Positions 8,138 to 17,504 are shown, numbered from the stretch's first letter. The stretch is DNA of 40,075 bases from Acidimicrobiales bacterium (GCA_030748555.1 JASMLT010000011.1:1-40075), one strand, 5' to 3'. Numbers and translations are program-made. Notes: generated by a model from the sequence alone, not told the origin.

Positions 8138-10684
8138 TTGTTTGAACGGTTCACAGACAGAGCTCGTCGTGTGGTGGTTTTAGCGCAAGAAGAAGCGCGT
8201 GGGCTAAATCATAATTACATCGGAACCGAGCATATTTTACTTGGGCTTATCCATGAAGGAGAAGGAGTGGCTGCAAAGGCACTTGAATCCTTAGGGATTT
8301 CGCTTGAAGGGGTGCGTGGTCAAGTAGAGGAACTAATTGGACAAGGCGGAAGTTCTCCAAGTGGCCACATACCTTTCACACCGCGCGCGAAGAAAGTTTT
8401 GGAACTGTCCTTAAGGGAAGCGCTCCAATTAGGTCATAACTACATCGGCACCGAGCATATACTTTTGGGCTTGATCCGCGAAGGAGAAGGAGTAGCAGCT
8501 CAAGTATTGGTTAAGTTAGGTGCAGATTTGTCTAGGGTTCGTCAACAAGTGATCCAACTCCTTTCGGGTTATGCCGGATCAGGAGGTCCAATGGGGGCGG
8601 CCTCCGAGAAGGCTGGAGCTACTACTGGCAGCAGAGGAACGGAATCACAGTCCGGTTCGCTTGTCCTGGACCAATTCGGAAGAAATCTAACGCAAGCAGC
8701 AACAGAAAAAACGTTAGACCCAGTAATTGGTCGAAAGCGCGAATTGGAACGTGTGATGCAGGTTCTTTCACGTCGCACAAAAAATAATCCTGTACTTGTA
8801 GGAGAACCCGGTGTAGGTAAGACAGCTATTGTTGAAGGCCTCGCTCAAATGGTTGCCGGAGGAGATGTCCCAGAGACAATTCAAGGGAAGCAAATCTACA
8901 CTCTAGATTTGGGTGCCCTAGTGGCAGGAAGCCGATATAGAGGTGATTTTGAAGAACGTCTCAAAAAAGTCTTAAAAGAAATAAAGACAAGAGGCGACAT
9001 TGTCTTGTTTATTGATGAAATTCATACTTTGGTTGGAGCGGGTGCCGCAGAAGGGGCAATAGATGCAGCGTCGATTTTAAAGCCCATGCTGGCTAGAGGT
9101 GAGCTACAGACAATCGGTGCAACCACTATGGAAGAATATAGAAAACATATAGAAAAAGATGCTGCTTTAGAACGACGTTTTCAACCAATAACTGTTGATG
9201 AGCCTGATGTTGCTCACACTATTGAGATACTCAAGGGTTTAAGAGAACGGTATGAGTCACATCACCGAGTCACAATTACCGATCAAGCTCTTATAGCAGC
9301 AGCTAATTTGGCTGATCGTTACATTTCTGACCGTCATCTTCCAGATAAAGCAATTGACCTAATTGATGAGGCGGGTTCCCGCCTTCGTCTTAGGCGTATG
9401 AACACCCCAGATGATTTAAGAGAACTTGAAGTCGAATTAGCTGAAGTTGTCCAGCGTAAAAAAGCAGCTGTCGAATCTCAAGATTTTGAGGAAGCCGGAA
9501 ACCTGCGTGACCGTGAAAAAGAACTAATCTCGACCAAGTCTGAACGAGAAGAAGAGATTAAATCATCGGGCGTAGACCTCTTTGACGAAGTAGATGAAGA
9601 GTGCATAGCGGAAGTTCTATCTGTATGGACGGGTATACCTGTTTACAAACTCACTGAGGAAGAAACTCAAAAACTTCTTCATATGGAAGATGATCTTCAT
9701 AAGCGAGTAATTGGTCAAGAAGACGCTATCCATGCAGTTAGTCAAGCGATTAGAAGAACTAGGGCAGGTCTAAAAGACCCGAAACGGCCATCAGGTTCTT
9801 TTGTTTTTCTAGGCCCTTCAGGAGTCGGCAAAACGGAATTGGCTAAAACGTTGGCAGAGTTTCTTTTTGGTGATGAACAGGCGTTGATATCTCTTGACAT
9901 GTCTGAATACATGGAAAAGCACACAGTGAGCAGACTCTTAGGTTCACCTCCGGGCTACGTAGGGTATGACGAAGGAGGTCAACTCACTGAAGCTGTAAGG
10001 AGGAAACCATTTTCTGTAGTTCTTTTTGATGAAGTTGAAAAAGCCCACCCTGATGTTTTCAACACGCTGTTACAGATACTTGAAGAAGGCAGACTCACAG
10101 ATTCCCAAGGACGATCAGTTGATTTCCGAAACACTGTATTGATAATGACATCTAATTTAGGGACAGCCGATTTACGTAAAGCTAATTTAGGTTTCACTAA
10201 AGCTGATGAAGCTGTCAGCTATGAACGGATGAAAGAAAAAGTTCAAGATGCTTTAAAACTTCATTTTCGCCCAGAGTTTCTTAATCGAATTGACGAAACG
10301 ATTGTTTTCCATGAATTAAGCATGGAAGAAGTAACAAGAATTGTTGACTTGATGATCGGCCGCTTATCCAATCAATTAGCTGGGCAAGGAATGGGCTTGG
10401 AGTTGACTGACGCGGTTAAACACCACTTAGCCGAACATGGCTACGATCCGACATTAGGAGCCAGACCTCTAAGACGAGCTATTCAAAGACTTATAGAAGA
10501 TCCACTTTCAGAACGCATATTACATAAAGAATTTAAAGCAGGTGAGATCGTAATCGTGGATGTAGAAGATGTTCCAGAGGAGGACGCTGATGATTCTACC
10601 CATGAAGGTAAGAAAGTAGTCTTCCGTTCAACTGCAGGATTTGAACCACCTACCATGGAGATGGTAGCTGAAGTAGTTGAATAG
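8138..10684 (+). CDS. clpC: ATP-dependent Clp protease ATPase subunit ClpC
   Basis: ClpC is a hexameric AAA+ unfoldase that feeds substrates to ClpP. Two Clp-N repeats (from residue 4 and about 80, both containing [13 protein letters not shown]) precede AAA-1 with Walker [14 protein letters not shown]-like coiled coil follows ([20 protein letters not shown]), then AAA-2 with [16 protein letters not shown] and the ClpB D2-type C-terminal domain. The start is TTG at 8138, supported by AGGAGA at 8125-8130 with 7-nt spacing and by the canonical [13 protein letters not shown] beginning. At 848 aa it is full length. No CtsR-like gene is nearby. Confidence 0.98.
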   Translation: MFERFTDRARRVVVLAQEEARGLNHNYIGTEHILLGLIHEGEGVAAKALESLGISLEGVRGQVEELIGQGGSSPSGHIPFTPRAKKVLELSLREALQLGHNYIGTEHILLGLIREGEGVAAQVLVKLGADLSRVRQQVIQLLSGYAGSGGPMGAASEKAGATTGSRGTESQSGSLVLDQFGRNLTQAATEKTLDPVIGRKRELERVMQVLSRRTKNNPVLVGEPGVGKTAIVEGLAQMVAGGDVPETIQGKQIYTLDLGALVAGSRYRGDFEERLKKVLKEIKTRGDIVLFIDEIHTLVGAGAAEGAIDAASILKPMLARGELQTIGATTMEEYRKHIEKDAALERRFQPITVDEPDVAHTIEILKGLRERYESHHRVTITDQALIAAANLADRYISDRHLPDKAIDLIDEAGSRLRLRRMNTPDDLRELEVELAEVVQRKKAAVESQDFEEAGNLRDREKELISTKSEREEEIKSSGVDLFDEVDEECIAEVLSVWTGIPVYKLTEEETQKLLHMEDDLHKRVIGQEDAIHAVSQAIRRTRAGLKDPKRPSGSFVFLGPSGVGKTELAKTLAEFLFGDEQALISLDMSEYMEKHTVSRLLGSPPGYVGYDEGGQLTEAVRRKPFSVVLFDEVEKAHPDVFNTLLQILEEGRLTDSQGRSVDFRNTVLIMTSNLGTADLRKANLGFTKADEAVSYERMKEKVQDALKLHFRPEFLNRIDETIVFHELSMEEVTRIVDLMIGRLSNQLAGQGMGLELTDAVKHHLAEHGYDPTLGARPLRRAIQRLIEDPLSERILHKEFKAGEIVIVDVEDVPEEDADDSTHEGKKVVFRSTAGFEPPTMEMVAEVVE

Positions 10685-10730
10685 AAATTTGCCAGCTATT
10701 TTAACTTCATCAAGGAGTTCCATTTAGCTG

Positions 10731-10757
10731 ATTTGCTAACGTTTAGAATTAGCAAAT
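10731..10757 (+). terminator. 9-bp inverted repeat downstream of clpC
   Basis: ATTTGCTAA (10731-10739) and TTAGCAAAT (10749-10757) are perfect inverted copies around a 9-nt loop. The element lies 47 nt after the clpC stop and 16 nt before the next start. It is AT-rich and lacks a T-run, so it could be a terminator, a processing stem, or an operator for the lipoprotein gene. Confidence 0.35.
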
Positions 10758-10772
10758 TATCTGAAATCTGAT

Positions 10773-12224
10773 ATGAAAAAATTTTTATTCCTGTTTACCT
10801 TCATATTTTTAGTTGCTGCGTGCAAAGTTGAAAGTTCAGTATCTATAAATGTTGAAGATGATGGCACAGGAATTGTGGAGGTTTCGGTTGAACTAGACGA
10901 TGAGGCAAGTCGTCTAATAGGAGATATAGAAAAACAGCTTCGAACAGAAGATCTAGATTCTTCTGGTTGGAAAGTGTCCTTGCCTGAGAACCTTGAAGAA
11001 AAATCTAAAATAGTTGTTTCAGCGTCAAAAAATTTCACAGATGCAGATTCTTTGGTCAACGTTTTAGAAGAGATTGCCGGACCTTCAGTTTTTTCTGACA
11101 TCAGCCTTTTGAGTGAAAAGTCATTTGCTAAGAAACTATGGACAATCGAGGGAAAGATCGATCTTTCAGAGGGGCTTGCTTTATTCTCTGATCCTGCTTT
11201 AGATGAAGTATTGGGAGGGAATCTTTTTGGAAGAAGTTTAGAGGACCTTTCTTTTTTATCCGGATGTGACGAGATTTGTGATCCTGCTGGTTCCTTTTTA
11301 ATGAATTTTTCAGTCTCATTACCAGGCACTAAAGAAAATGAGTTGAATCGTAACGTATGGACAGTTCCTTTGGGTGATCCAACTTCAATACCTTTTTCAA
11401 GTTTCTCTACAGTTGACTATCCAAAACCGAAGGCGTGGAGAACAGTTGCATACGTTTTCTTTGGTGCTGCTTTATTGTTTTTAATTTTTAGAGGTTTTAG
11501 GAATATGACTTCGGTTCCGCGAATTGGAAGAAATTCTGAAAATCCAAAGAAACGCAAAAAAACTTCAGAGATTATCGAAAATTTTCCGACAAAACAGAAC
11601 CAAGAAACTGATACGAGCATAAAACTTGTTGTAGTCGGCGGGAAAGGAGTTATTTGGGATGGAGGAGCTGACCCAGAAGGATTGCTGGTTCCTTTCGTAA
11701 GAGAAAATGGTGGATTAGTTGATGCAGAAGAAATCGCTGATCGTTACAGGTCGGCGAGTTTAGGCCAATTAAGTTCAGAAGAGTTTTGGGAAAGTGTTGG
11801 ACTACAAGGCAATCCAGATGAAATTGATGCTCAGTATTTAAATCTTGTTCGCCTTAGACCTGACGCAGTACCATTTCTGAACCAAATGAAACGGCGTGGG
11901 ATTCCAGTCGCTTGCATCACTAACTCTGTTTTATCGTGGTCTCAGCAATTGCGTGAACGGCTAGGCGTTGAAGACCAGATCCAACACTGGGTTGTTAGTG
12001 GAGAATATGGTGTCAGAAAGCCGAGCAACTCCATATTTGAAGCTCTAAGACGTCTAACAGGTGTTTCTTTTTCAAATATGCTTCTTGTGGATTCTGATAT
12101 AGCGACTTTAGAGGCCGCACGAGGTCTTGGAATGTCAACAGTCTTGATGCAAAGTCAGGTGTCGATCCCAAGTGGTTTCACACATCCAAAAATCGAAGGT
12201 TTCGCTGAACTATTTGGGAAATAA
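10773..12224 (+). CDS. LppM-like lipoprotein fused to a degenerate HAD domain
   Basis: This 483-aa protein has three parts. Residues 1-17 form a lipoprotein signal with lipobox FLVAAC (lipidated Cys17). Residues 18-220 form an extracytoplasmic domain resembling the LppM/DUF3153 type (SINVEDDGTGIVEVSVEL near its start). A single transmembrane helix at about 222-240 and a basic linker lead to a HAD-like domain (about 284-483). HAD motifs II (CITNS, 381-385), III (K416 in GVRKPS) and IV (LLVDSD, D440/D442) remain. Motif I, normally DxDG, reads GGKG (289-292), so both catalytic Asp residues are missing and phosphatase activity is unlikely. The topology is odd, since a lipid anchor plus a TM helix would put the HAD part in the cytoplasm. 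Function unknown. Confidence 0.72.
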   Translation: MKKFLFLFTFIFLVAACKVESSVSINVEDDGTGIVEVSVELDDEASRLIGDIEKQLRTEDLDSSGWKVSLPENLEEKSKIVVSASKNFTDADSLVNVLEEIAGPSVFSDISLLSEKSFAKKLWTIEGKIDLSEGLALFSDPALDEVLGGNLFGRSLEDLSFLSGCDEICDPAGSFLMNFSVSLPGTKENELNRNVWTVPLGDPTSIPFSSFSTVDYPKPKAWRTVAYVFFGAALLFLIFRGFRNMTSVPRIGRNSENPKKRKKTSEIIENFPTKQNQETDTSIKLVVVGGKGVIWDGGADPEGLLVPFVRENGGLVDAEEIADRYRSASLGQLSSEEFWESVGLQGNPDEIDAQYLNLVRLRPDAVPFLNQMKRRGIPVACITNSVLSWSQQLRERLGVEDQIQHWVVSGEYGVRKPSNSIFEALRRLTGVSFSNMLLVDSDIATLEAARGLGMSTVLMQSQVSIPSGFTHPKIEGFAELFGK

Positions 12225-12257
12225 ACTAATTCTTTTTCGTACCAATAAGATCAATAG

Positions 12258-12920
12258 ATGCAAATAACACTTCCGTCAGGTACAAATGCAGTAATCGAAA
12301 AATCTGTTTCCAATAGAAGAGAAATAGGTCTTGTTGTTATTCCGGACGTCATGGGCTTACGTCCTTTGTTTTACGACATGGTTAAGCGCTTAGCAGAAGA
12401 CTGGGATATAAACGTTTGTTCTTTTGAGCTTTATCCAGGGTTAGAGCATTTAAATGTAGAAGAAAGACTTGGAGCAGCTTCCAGACTGGAAGATACCCGA
12501 GTGACAGGTGACGCAATAGAAGCTGCAGACGCGATTCAGAGCGACCAGGTTTCGATTTTGGGGTTTTGCATGGGGGGCATGTACACATTGAAAGCTGTTT
12601 CTTCTCAGAGGTTTTCTAAACATTGTTCTTTTTATGGAATGATTCGAGTGCCAGAAGCTTGGAAATCAGAAAGTCAGGCAGAGCCTATTTCTTGTTTGCA
12701 GAAAGGTAACGCTGATTCTGTTTTAGCGATTGTAGGAAGTGAGGACACTTGGACCCCAAAAGAAGATGTAGATCTTTTGTCTTCAACAGGAGTCACGGTG
12801 GTCAGTTACAAAGGAGCTGACCACGGGTTTGCACACGATTCATCGAGACCTGCCCACCGTCCATCAGATGCTGCAGATGCATGGATGAAGGCGAAAGATT
12901 GGATATTGGGTGACAGTTAG
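12258..12920 (+). CDS. Dienelactone hydrolase family protein
   Basis: This 220-aa alpha/beta hydrolase has the dienelactone-hydrolase nucleophile elbow GFCMGG with Cys104, Asp163 in VGSEDTWTP, and His189 in GADHGF. These form the Cys-His-Asp triad of the family, which hydrolyses dienelactone or related esters. The true substrate is unknown, as no aromatic degradation genes are nearby. There is no signal peptide. It lies 33 nt after the lipoprotein-HAD gene, and its stop overlaps the convergent regulator by 4 nt. Confidence 0.88.
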   Translation: MQITLPSGTNAVIEKSVSNRREIGLVVIPDVMGLRPLFYDMVKRLAEDWDINVCSFELYPGLEHLNVEERLGAASRLEDTRVTGDAIEAADAIQSDQVSILGFCMGGMYTLKAVSSQRFSKHCSFYGMIRVPEAWKSESQAEPISCLQKGNADSVLAIVGSEDTWTPKEDVDLLSSTGVTVVSYKGADHGFAHDSSRPAHRPSDAADAWMKAKDWILGDS

Positions 12921-13588
12921 CGTGACCGTATCGTAAGCTGTTCGCGGTCGGTAATTCTGTATGTGCGGTCGAATTGCTCAATCCACCCGAGTTTAATGAA
13001 CGAAGCTATTGCTTTATTAACCCTTTCTCTCGATGCCCCGACCATTCCGGCCAGTTCTTCTTGAGTTACTGGTAACGAAAATTCATCTTCATTGTCAGAA
13101 ATTTCAAGAAGTCTTTTTGCTGTTCGTCCAGTCACATCTAGAAAAACAGAGTCAGCTAAGACTTCGTCCATATTTCTTAACCGGTCGACAAGCATTGTTA
13201 CTACTTCCCATAGTTGGGATGGGTCTTTTTCGTAGAGTTTTTTTATGGGCTCAAAGGGAACTTCGATCACACATGACTCTTCTAACGCGCGAGCTTCCGC
13301 TGACCTTCCCCTGTTGTCAAATAAGCCCATTTCGCCGAAAAGATCGCCATTTTCCATAAGGGCGACAACAGATTCTTTGCCTATAAATGATTTATTCACT
13401 ATGGCTATTCGACCGGATTCTACGAGAAAAAGAGAATTTGGTTTATCGTTTTCACGAAATAAAACATCTCCTCGTAGCAAGTTTTTTTTATCTGAGGCTT
13501 TTACTATTACTTCAAGTTCTGTTTCGGTTATTTTGCCAAAAAGCATTGATTCAACAAAAAGGGTGCGATCTATCATTTCACAGGTCAT
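12917..13588 (-). CDS. Crp/Fnr family transcriptional regulator
   Basis: The 223-aa protein has an N-terminal cyclic-nucleotide-binding beta-roll. Its phosphate-binding cassette FGEMGLF...GRSAEARAL (residues 84-102) keeps the Glu and Arg-Ser that contact cAMP in CRP. The C-terminal winged helix-turn-helix is at about 174-205 (PVTQEELAGMVGASRERVNK). It is probably an actinobacterial cAMP receptor protein regulating carbon use; targets are unknown. No Cys cluster for an Fnr-type Fe-S centre is seen. The ATG at 13588 is used; an internal ATG at residue 5 is an alternative. It is divergent from ispD with a 74-nt shared promoter region. Confidence 0.9.
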   Translation of the reverse strand: MTCEMIDRTLFVESMLFGKITETELEVIVKASDKKNLLRGDVLFRENDKPNSLFLVESGRIAIVNKSFIGKESVVALMENGDLFGEMGLFDNRGRSAEARALEESCVIEVPFEPIKKLYEKDPSQLWEVVTMLVDRLRNMDEVLADSVFLDVTGRTAKRLLEISDNEDEFSLPVTQEELAGMVGASRERVNKAIASFIKLGWIEQFDRTYRITDREQLTIRSR

Positions 13589-13662
13589 GCTAATACGTAG
13601 AAACTATTTAGACGAAGCAAGGAACTTGTTTAAATTTTATTTCAGCTATAGAGGGTCGGTAT

Positions 13663-14313
13663 ATGAAAACTTGGACGATTTTAGTAGCTGCAGGTGAAGG
13701 ATTCCGTTTTGGGAGCAGGAAACAGCTAGCAGAGCTTGCAGGAATGCCAGTTTTACTTCATTCTACGATTTCTGCTTCTTCTGTATCTGATGGGATAGTC
13801 GTCGTAACTGTAGAGGAAGATATCGAAATAGTGGAAAGTTGCCTTAAAAGCGTTAACCAAGTCCATCAAGTAGTAAAAGGGGGAGCAACTAGATCCGAGT
13901 CTGTTAGATGTGGATTAGAGAGAGTGCCGCATGATTGCGAGATAGTGATAGTGCATGATGGCGCGAGGCCTCTTGCTTCTCAAGAGCTATTTGAATCGGT
14001 TGTCAGAAAAATCAAAGATGGAGCGGAAGCTGCAGTACCTGTAGTGTCAATAGCTGACTCATTGCGGTCTGTTAATGGCAAGCAGATAAATCGAGATGAA
14101 GTGGTTGCTGTTCAGACTCCACAGGCATTCAAAGCATCTTTGTTACGTGAAGCTTATTCAAGTGGTGAAGATGCTACTGACGATTCCGCACTAGTTGAAT
14201 CAGTAGGTGGAACAATTGATTTTGTCGATGGAGATATAAACAATTTAAAGATTACAGTTAGCACAGATTTATTAATTGCTGAACAGTTTTTAATGTCCAA
14301 AAAATCCAATTAG
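13663..14313 (+). CDS. ispD: 2-C-methyl-D-erythritol 4-phosphate cytidylyltransferase IspD
   Basis: IspD is the third enzyme of the MEP isoprenoid pathway and transfers CMP from CTP to methylerythritol phosphate. The CTP-binding glycine-rich N-terminus VAAGEGFRFGSRKQ is followed by GGATRSESVRCGL, IVHDGARPL (about residues 104-112) and DEVVAVQTPQAF, all family signatures. The length of 216 aa is normal for a stand-alone IspD. GAGGG precedes the ATG. It is followed 11 nt later by ispF; the two steps are often adjacent. Confidence 0.96.
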   Translation: MKTWTILVAAGEGFRFGSRKQLAELAGMPVLLHSTISASSVSDGIVVVTVEEDIEIVESCLKSVNQVHQVVKGGATRSESVRCGLERVPHDCEIVIVHDGARPLASQELFESVVRKIKDGAEAAVPVVSIADSLRSVNGKQINRDEVVAVQTPQAFKASLLREAYSSGEDATDDSALVESVGGTIDFVDGDINNLKITVSTDLLIAEQFLMSKKSN

Positions 14314-14324
14314 AGAGGATGGTT

Positions 14325-14801
14325 ATGTCTACTTTTAGAATAGGGCAAGGTTTCGATGTCCATCCTTTTTCCGAAGATTCTGAACGTCCTTTAATCATTG
14401 GAGGGGAAGTCTTGCCTGGCCCAGGCTTAGACGGCCATAGTGATGCCGACCTGTTAGCTCATGCAATAGCTGACGCTCTATTAGGGGCTGCTGGTCTGGG
14501 CGATATAGGCCAACGTTTCCCTGACACAGATCCCTCTTTTTCAAATGCGAATAGCATGGAGTTGCTTAAAAATGTTGTTGAAACGTTGAGCGTAGAAGGC
14601 TGGGAGATATGCAATGTAGATTGCAATGTGATTCTAGAAGTTCCTAAATTGTCACCTTACAAAAATAGTATTCAAGATCGAATATCGAAAATATTAAACG
14701 CTCCTGTCACAGTTAAAGGTCGGAGATCGGAAGGTTTGGGTTTCATAGGAAAAGGGGAAGGGGCTGCTTGTCTAGTAGTTGCTCTTATATCCAAACCATG
14801 A
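14325..14801 (+). CDS. ispF: 2-C-methyl-D-erythritol 2,4-cyclodiphosphate synthase IspF
   Basis: IspF cyclises CDP-methylerythritol 2-phosphate, releasing CMP. The metal ligands DVH (residues 11-13 of FRIGQGFDVHPF) and the GHSDADLLAHAIADALLGA block are clear. KGRRSEGLGFIGKGEG is the CMP-binding C-terminal motif. An earlier ATG at 14319 exists, but the AGAGAGG ribosome site (14312-14318) spaces properly only to the ATG at 14325, giving 158 aa, the usual length. Its stop overlaps the rlmB start as ATGA. Confidence 0.96.
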   Translation: MSTFRIGQGFDVHPFSEDSERPLIIGGEVLPGPGLDGHSDADLLAHAIADALLGAAGLGDIGQRFPDTDPSFSNANSMELLKNVVETLSVEGWEICNVDCNVILEVPKLSPYKNSIQDRISKILNAPVTVKGRRSEGLGFIGKGEGAACLVVALISKP

Positions 14802-15631
14802 ATAAGAAACGTAACTATAAAGGTAATTCAAGAGGGAATAAAGGCCAGAGGGGGACTACTCCCATACGACATCACAGGTCTCAGCAAAAAGTGTTATCAG
14901 GAGATCAGGTTGAAGGTCGACAAGCCGTACGAGAATTACTAATCGCAGGGAATCGTAAAACCCGCGAGGTTTTTTTAGCTGGAGATCTTGATGATGCACC
15001 AATATTGGATGACATCATTGATTTAGCTGATGAAGCAAAAGTGCCAATAAAAGAAATTCCTCGAGGACGTTTTGAATCAATGGCTAAGACGGAATCTCCG
15101 CAAGGTGTTGTTGCTTTAGCGGCACCTTTGCCAAATTATGAAATAGAGGAATTGATTGAGTCGAAAGTAAACGACCCAAAGCCTTTTTTACTTGTTGTAG
15201 ATGGAGTTACCGACCCTGGGAATTTAGGAGCCATTTTACGTTCGGCTGAATGCGCAGGTATTACAGGGGTGATACTTCCACGACATCGTTCGGCCAGAGT
15301 AACTCCAGCTGTAACTAAGACTGCGGCAGGAGCTATTGAACATCTTAGAATTGCTACAGCAAGTGGTATACCAGCTGCGCTTGGACGTTTAAGAGAGTCA
15401 GGAATCTGGTTAGTGGGACTAGATGCGGGAGGATCCACACCCCTTTATGACCTAAAAATTGCAGATCAGCCAATTGCATTGATTTTGGGTTCGGAAGGAC
15501 GCGGTTTGTCAAGATTAACCAGAGAGCGCTGTGATGAATTGGTTCACATACCACTCCAAGGGGTTCTGTCTTCACTGAACGTATCTACAGCAGCAGCTAT
15601 CGCTGCTTTTGAAGTGTCACGACATCGTTAG
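14798..15631 (+). CDS. rlmB: 23S rRNA 2'-O-ribose methyltransferase RlmB (TrmH/SpoU family)
   Basis: This SPOUT methyltransferase probably methylates G2251 of 23S rRNA. A basic N-terminal tail (KKRNYKG...) precedes the substrate-binding domain (EGRQAVRELLIAGNRKTREV). The SpoU motifs are TDPGNLGAILRSAECAG, LILGSEGRGLS and the knot-forming SLNVSTAAAIAAFE. The ATG at 14798 overlaps the ispF stop (ATGA), typical of translational coupling, and gives 277 aa; upstream starts inside ispF are less likely. ispD-ispF-rlmB forms a tight operon, as in many actinobacteria where cysS lies between. Confidence 0.93.
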   Translation: MNKKRNYKGNSRGNKGQRGTTPIRHHRSQQKVLSGDQVEGRQAVRELLIAGNRKTREVFLAGDLDDAPILDDIIDLADEAKVPIKEIPRGRFESMAKTESPQGVVALAAPLPNYEIEELIESKVNDPKPFLLVVDGVTDPGNLGAILRSAECAGITGVILPRHRSARVTPAVTKTAAGAIEHLRIATASGIPAALGRLRESGIWLVGLDAGGSTPLYDLKIADQPIALILGSEGRGLSRLTRERCDELVHIPLQGVLSSLNVSTAAAIAAFEVSRHR

Positions 15632-15639
15632 CTTTTTTG

Positions 15640-15713
15640 AGCCCGAGATCGGATTCGAACCGATGACCTGCCGCTTACAAGGCGGCTGCTCTGGCCAACT
15701 GAGCTACTCGGGC
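15640..15713 (-). tRNA. tRNA-Thr (anticodon TGT)
   Basis: Read on the minus strand, the acceptor GCCCGAG pairs with CTCGGGC, the D-arm is GCTC...GAGC, and the anticodon stem GCCGC/GCGGC holds loop CTTGTAA with anticodon TGT. The T-arm is ATCGG-TTCGAAT-CCGAT. The discriminator is T, as in the other threonine tRNA at 293-365. It reads ACA and probably other ACN codons. It lies 8 nt past the rlmB stop on the opposite strand. Confidence 0.96.
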
Positions 15714-15818
15714 ATTAATTGATCTAGAGCTAAGTTAGCAAACTATCAGGGGGGTACTTGATTATGATCCTTTATCGGAGGATGATTTGGTATAGGTTTA
15801 GATTCAAGAGAGAAGAGA

Positions 15819-15881
15819 ATGGTGATTATAAAAAGTCCTAGTCGTCAGCAGAATGCAATCGATAGAAAAGGCAGACAATGA
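15819..15881 (+). CDS. Possible 20-aa leader ORF before the LytR_C gene
   Basis: An ATG preceded by the purine-rich AAGAGAGAAGAGA opens a 20-codon frame (MVIIKSPSRQQNAIDRKGRQ). Its TGA overlaps the ATG of the next gene (ATGA at 15878-15881). That geometry is typical of translational coupling, so this may be a regulatory leader peptide. The peptide matches no family I know and could be chance. Confidence 0.28.
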   Translation: MVIIKSPSRQQNAIDRKGRQ

Positions 15882-16504
15882 GTATCCAATCACCATTAGG
15901 GGGAAAGGGTATAGCACCCAGTAACGCATCTGCCGCCCCCAGAGCATTTCTACTAATTTTTGTAGCAGTTGTTATCGGTCTCGTAATCTTGTGGAAAGGT
16001 TTAGATGATAACCCACAGAACACCGCTTCAAATGTTTCAGACTCACCCGACCAGACGGCACAGATGACAGAGGAACAACCTGCTGATTTGCCGCCTTTGG
16101 ATGTTCCGGAAATTTCAACAACTACTGCTGCGGTAGTTGAAACAACAACCACAACAAGTCAACCACCACTGCCAACTAAACCCCCAAGTACGGTAAAGGT
16201 TCTTGTGTTGAATGGTTCTGGTGTAGGGGGAGCCGCGGGAGCAGTTACAAACCTTCTCAAACCTCATGGGTATACAACTTTGTCACCCGCTAACGGAAAC
16301 AAAGACGAAAAGTCCTGGGTTTACTTCAAACCTGAATTTTCGCCTGATGCAAAAGGTGTGACTGATATTCTTGGGATAATGCCTGACTTGCTTACTTCCT
16401 TTCCAACTAATGGACTTTCTGTACCTGAAGGAAGTATTGACAGAGTTTCAACCGCAGATGTAATCGTATTTCTGGGATCTGATAAAGAGATTTACGGTTC
16501 GTAA
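15878..16504 (+). CDS. LytR C-terminal domain protein, membrane anchored
   Basis: The 208-aa protein has a short cytoplasmic N-terminus, one transmembrane helix (about residues 22-41), a Thr/Pro-rich linker (TTTAAVVETTTTTSQ) and a C-terminal LytR_C domain starting at VKVLVLNGSGVGGAAG. That domain is found at the end of LytR-CpsA-Psr cell-wall ligases and as stand-alone proteins in actinobacteria. The catalytic LCP domain is absent here, so a cell-envelope role is likely but the activity is unknown. It ends 2 nt before the glycerate kinase start. Confidence 0.8.
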   Translation: MSIQSPLGGKGIAPSNASAAPRAFLLIFVAVVIGLVILWKGLDDNPQNTASNVSDSPDQTAQMTEEQPADLPPLDVPEISTTTAAVVETTTTTSQPPLPTKPPSTVKVLVLNGSGVGGAAGAVTNLLKPHGYTTLSPANGNKDEKSWVYFKPEFSPDAKGVTDILGIMPDLLTSFPTNGLSVPEGSIDRVSTADVIVFLGSDKEIYGS

Positions 16505-16506
16505 AG

Positions 16507-17499
16507 GTGCGGGTTTTAGCCGCTCCAGACAAGTTTCGCGGTTCTTTAACAGCGTTACAAGTTACTGATGCAATCAACAAAGCAGTAGATAGATCCGGCG
16601 GGATTCCTACAAGCGCTCCGATGGCAGATGGAGGTGAAGGCACTCTGGAAGTTCTTGGTGGCCCTAATCGCACAACGACTGTCACGGGGCCTTCAGGTGA
16701 ACCGGTAGACGCAGGATGGAGATTAGCTGAAAAAACAGCAGTAATTGAAGTGGCTAGAGTATCGGGTCTCACGTTAGCAGGAGGGCCTGAAATTAATGAC
16801 CCCTTAGAAGCTACGACAAAAGGTACTGGCGAGTTGATTCGCTGTGCTCTGGAACAAGGCGCTAAACGTATAATCGTTGGTCTTGGTGGCTCCGCTAGCA
16901 CAGATGGAGGACTCGGGGCTTTAAAAGCTATGGGTTCACTTGCTCGCTATAAAGGTATTGAACTTATAGCAGCATGTGATGTACGAACAGACTTCCTTTC
17001 TTCAGCCGAATCTTTCGCTGCTCAGAAAGGAGCCACTTCTACGCAGGTAAAGTTTCTTAACCGGCGTTTGCAACGGCTTGTACAGGTTTATGAAGAGGAC
17101 TATAAAGTTTCTGTTGAAGATGTACCAGGAGGTGGAGCGGCCGGAGGGCTTGCAGGAGGACTACTTGTTGCTGGAGCCAAATTAGTTGATGGGTTTGATT
17201 TTATTGCTCAAGAAATTGGTCTTGATGAAATGATTCTTGAATCTGACATAGTAATAACAGGTGAGGGTCATCTGGATAAGACATCTTTTGAAGGGAAAGT
17301 TGTTTCAGGTGTGTGTCGTTATGCAGATGCAGCTTCAGTTCCAGTTTTTGTAATTGCAGGTGCAATTAGTGCTGAAGTAGCTGAAAAAGTTGACTGTGTT
17401 TCCCTAGTAGAAACTTTTGGTGAAGAGCGTGCTTTTTCAGAAACAGAACTGTGTATTGAGAAACTGGTAACTGAACGTATAGAGCTGTTATCCCGATAA
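16507..17499 (+). CDS. Glycerate kinase (GarK/GlxK family)
   Basis: The 330-aa product phosphorylates glycerate, probably to 2-phosphoglycerate as in class II family members, linking glyoxylate or serine metabolism to glycolysis. Family motifs are the N-terminal APDKFRGSLTALQV, PMADGGEGT (about residue 38), GLGGSASTDGGLGAL, VPGGGAAGGLAGGLL and ITGEGHLDKTSFEGK. The start is GTG at 16507, immediately after the LytR_C stop, so the two genes are probably co-transcribed. The product position (2- or 3-phosphate) cannot be read from the sequence. Confidence 0.92.
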   Translation: MRVLAAPDKFRGSLTALQVTDAINKAVDRSGGIPTSAPMADGGEGTLEVLGGPNRTTTVTGPSGEPVDAGWRLAEKTAVIEVARVSGLTLAGGPEINDPLEATTKGTGELIRCALEQGAKRIIVGLGGSASTDGGLGALKAMGSLARYKGIELIAACDVRTDFLSSAESFAAQKGATSTQVKFLNRRLQRLVQVYEEDYKVSVEDVPGGGAAGGLAGGLLVAGAKLVDGFDFIAQEIGLDEMILESDIVITGEGHLDKTSFEGKVVSGVCRYADAASVPVFVIAGAISAEVAEKVDCVSLVETFGEERAFSETELCIEKLVTERIELLSR

Positions 17500-17504
17500 C
17501 AGCT
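17483..17504 (+). terminator. Terminator hairpin at the end of glycerate kinase
   Basis: AGCTGTTATC (17483-17492) and GATAACAGCT (17495-17504) form a perfect 10-bp inverted repeat around CC; in practice this is a 9-bp stem with a 4-nt loop. TTCTTTG follows. The stem overlaps the last codons and the stop of the kinase gene. It lies before the separately regulated groEL, a logical place for termination. Confidence 0.6.

Noticed and set aside
10757-11329. 190-aa minus-strand open frame opposite the lipoprotein-HAD gene
   Set aside because: Ser/Lys-rich antisense shadow without domains; the plus-strand frame has a lipobox, a TM helix and HAD motifs.
13245-13697. 150-aa plus-strand frame opposite the Crp/Fnr regulator
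   Set aside because: Shadow of a well-supported regulator gene and runs into ispD.
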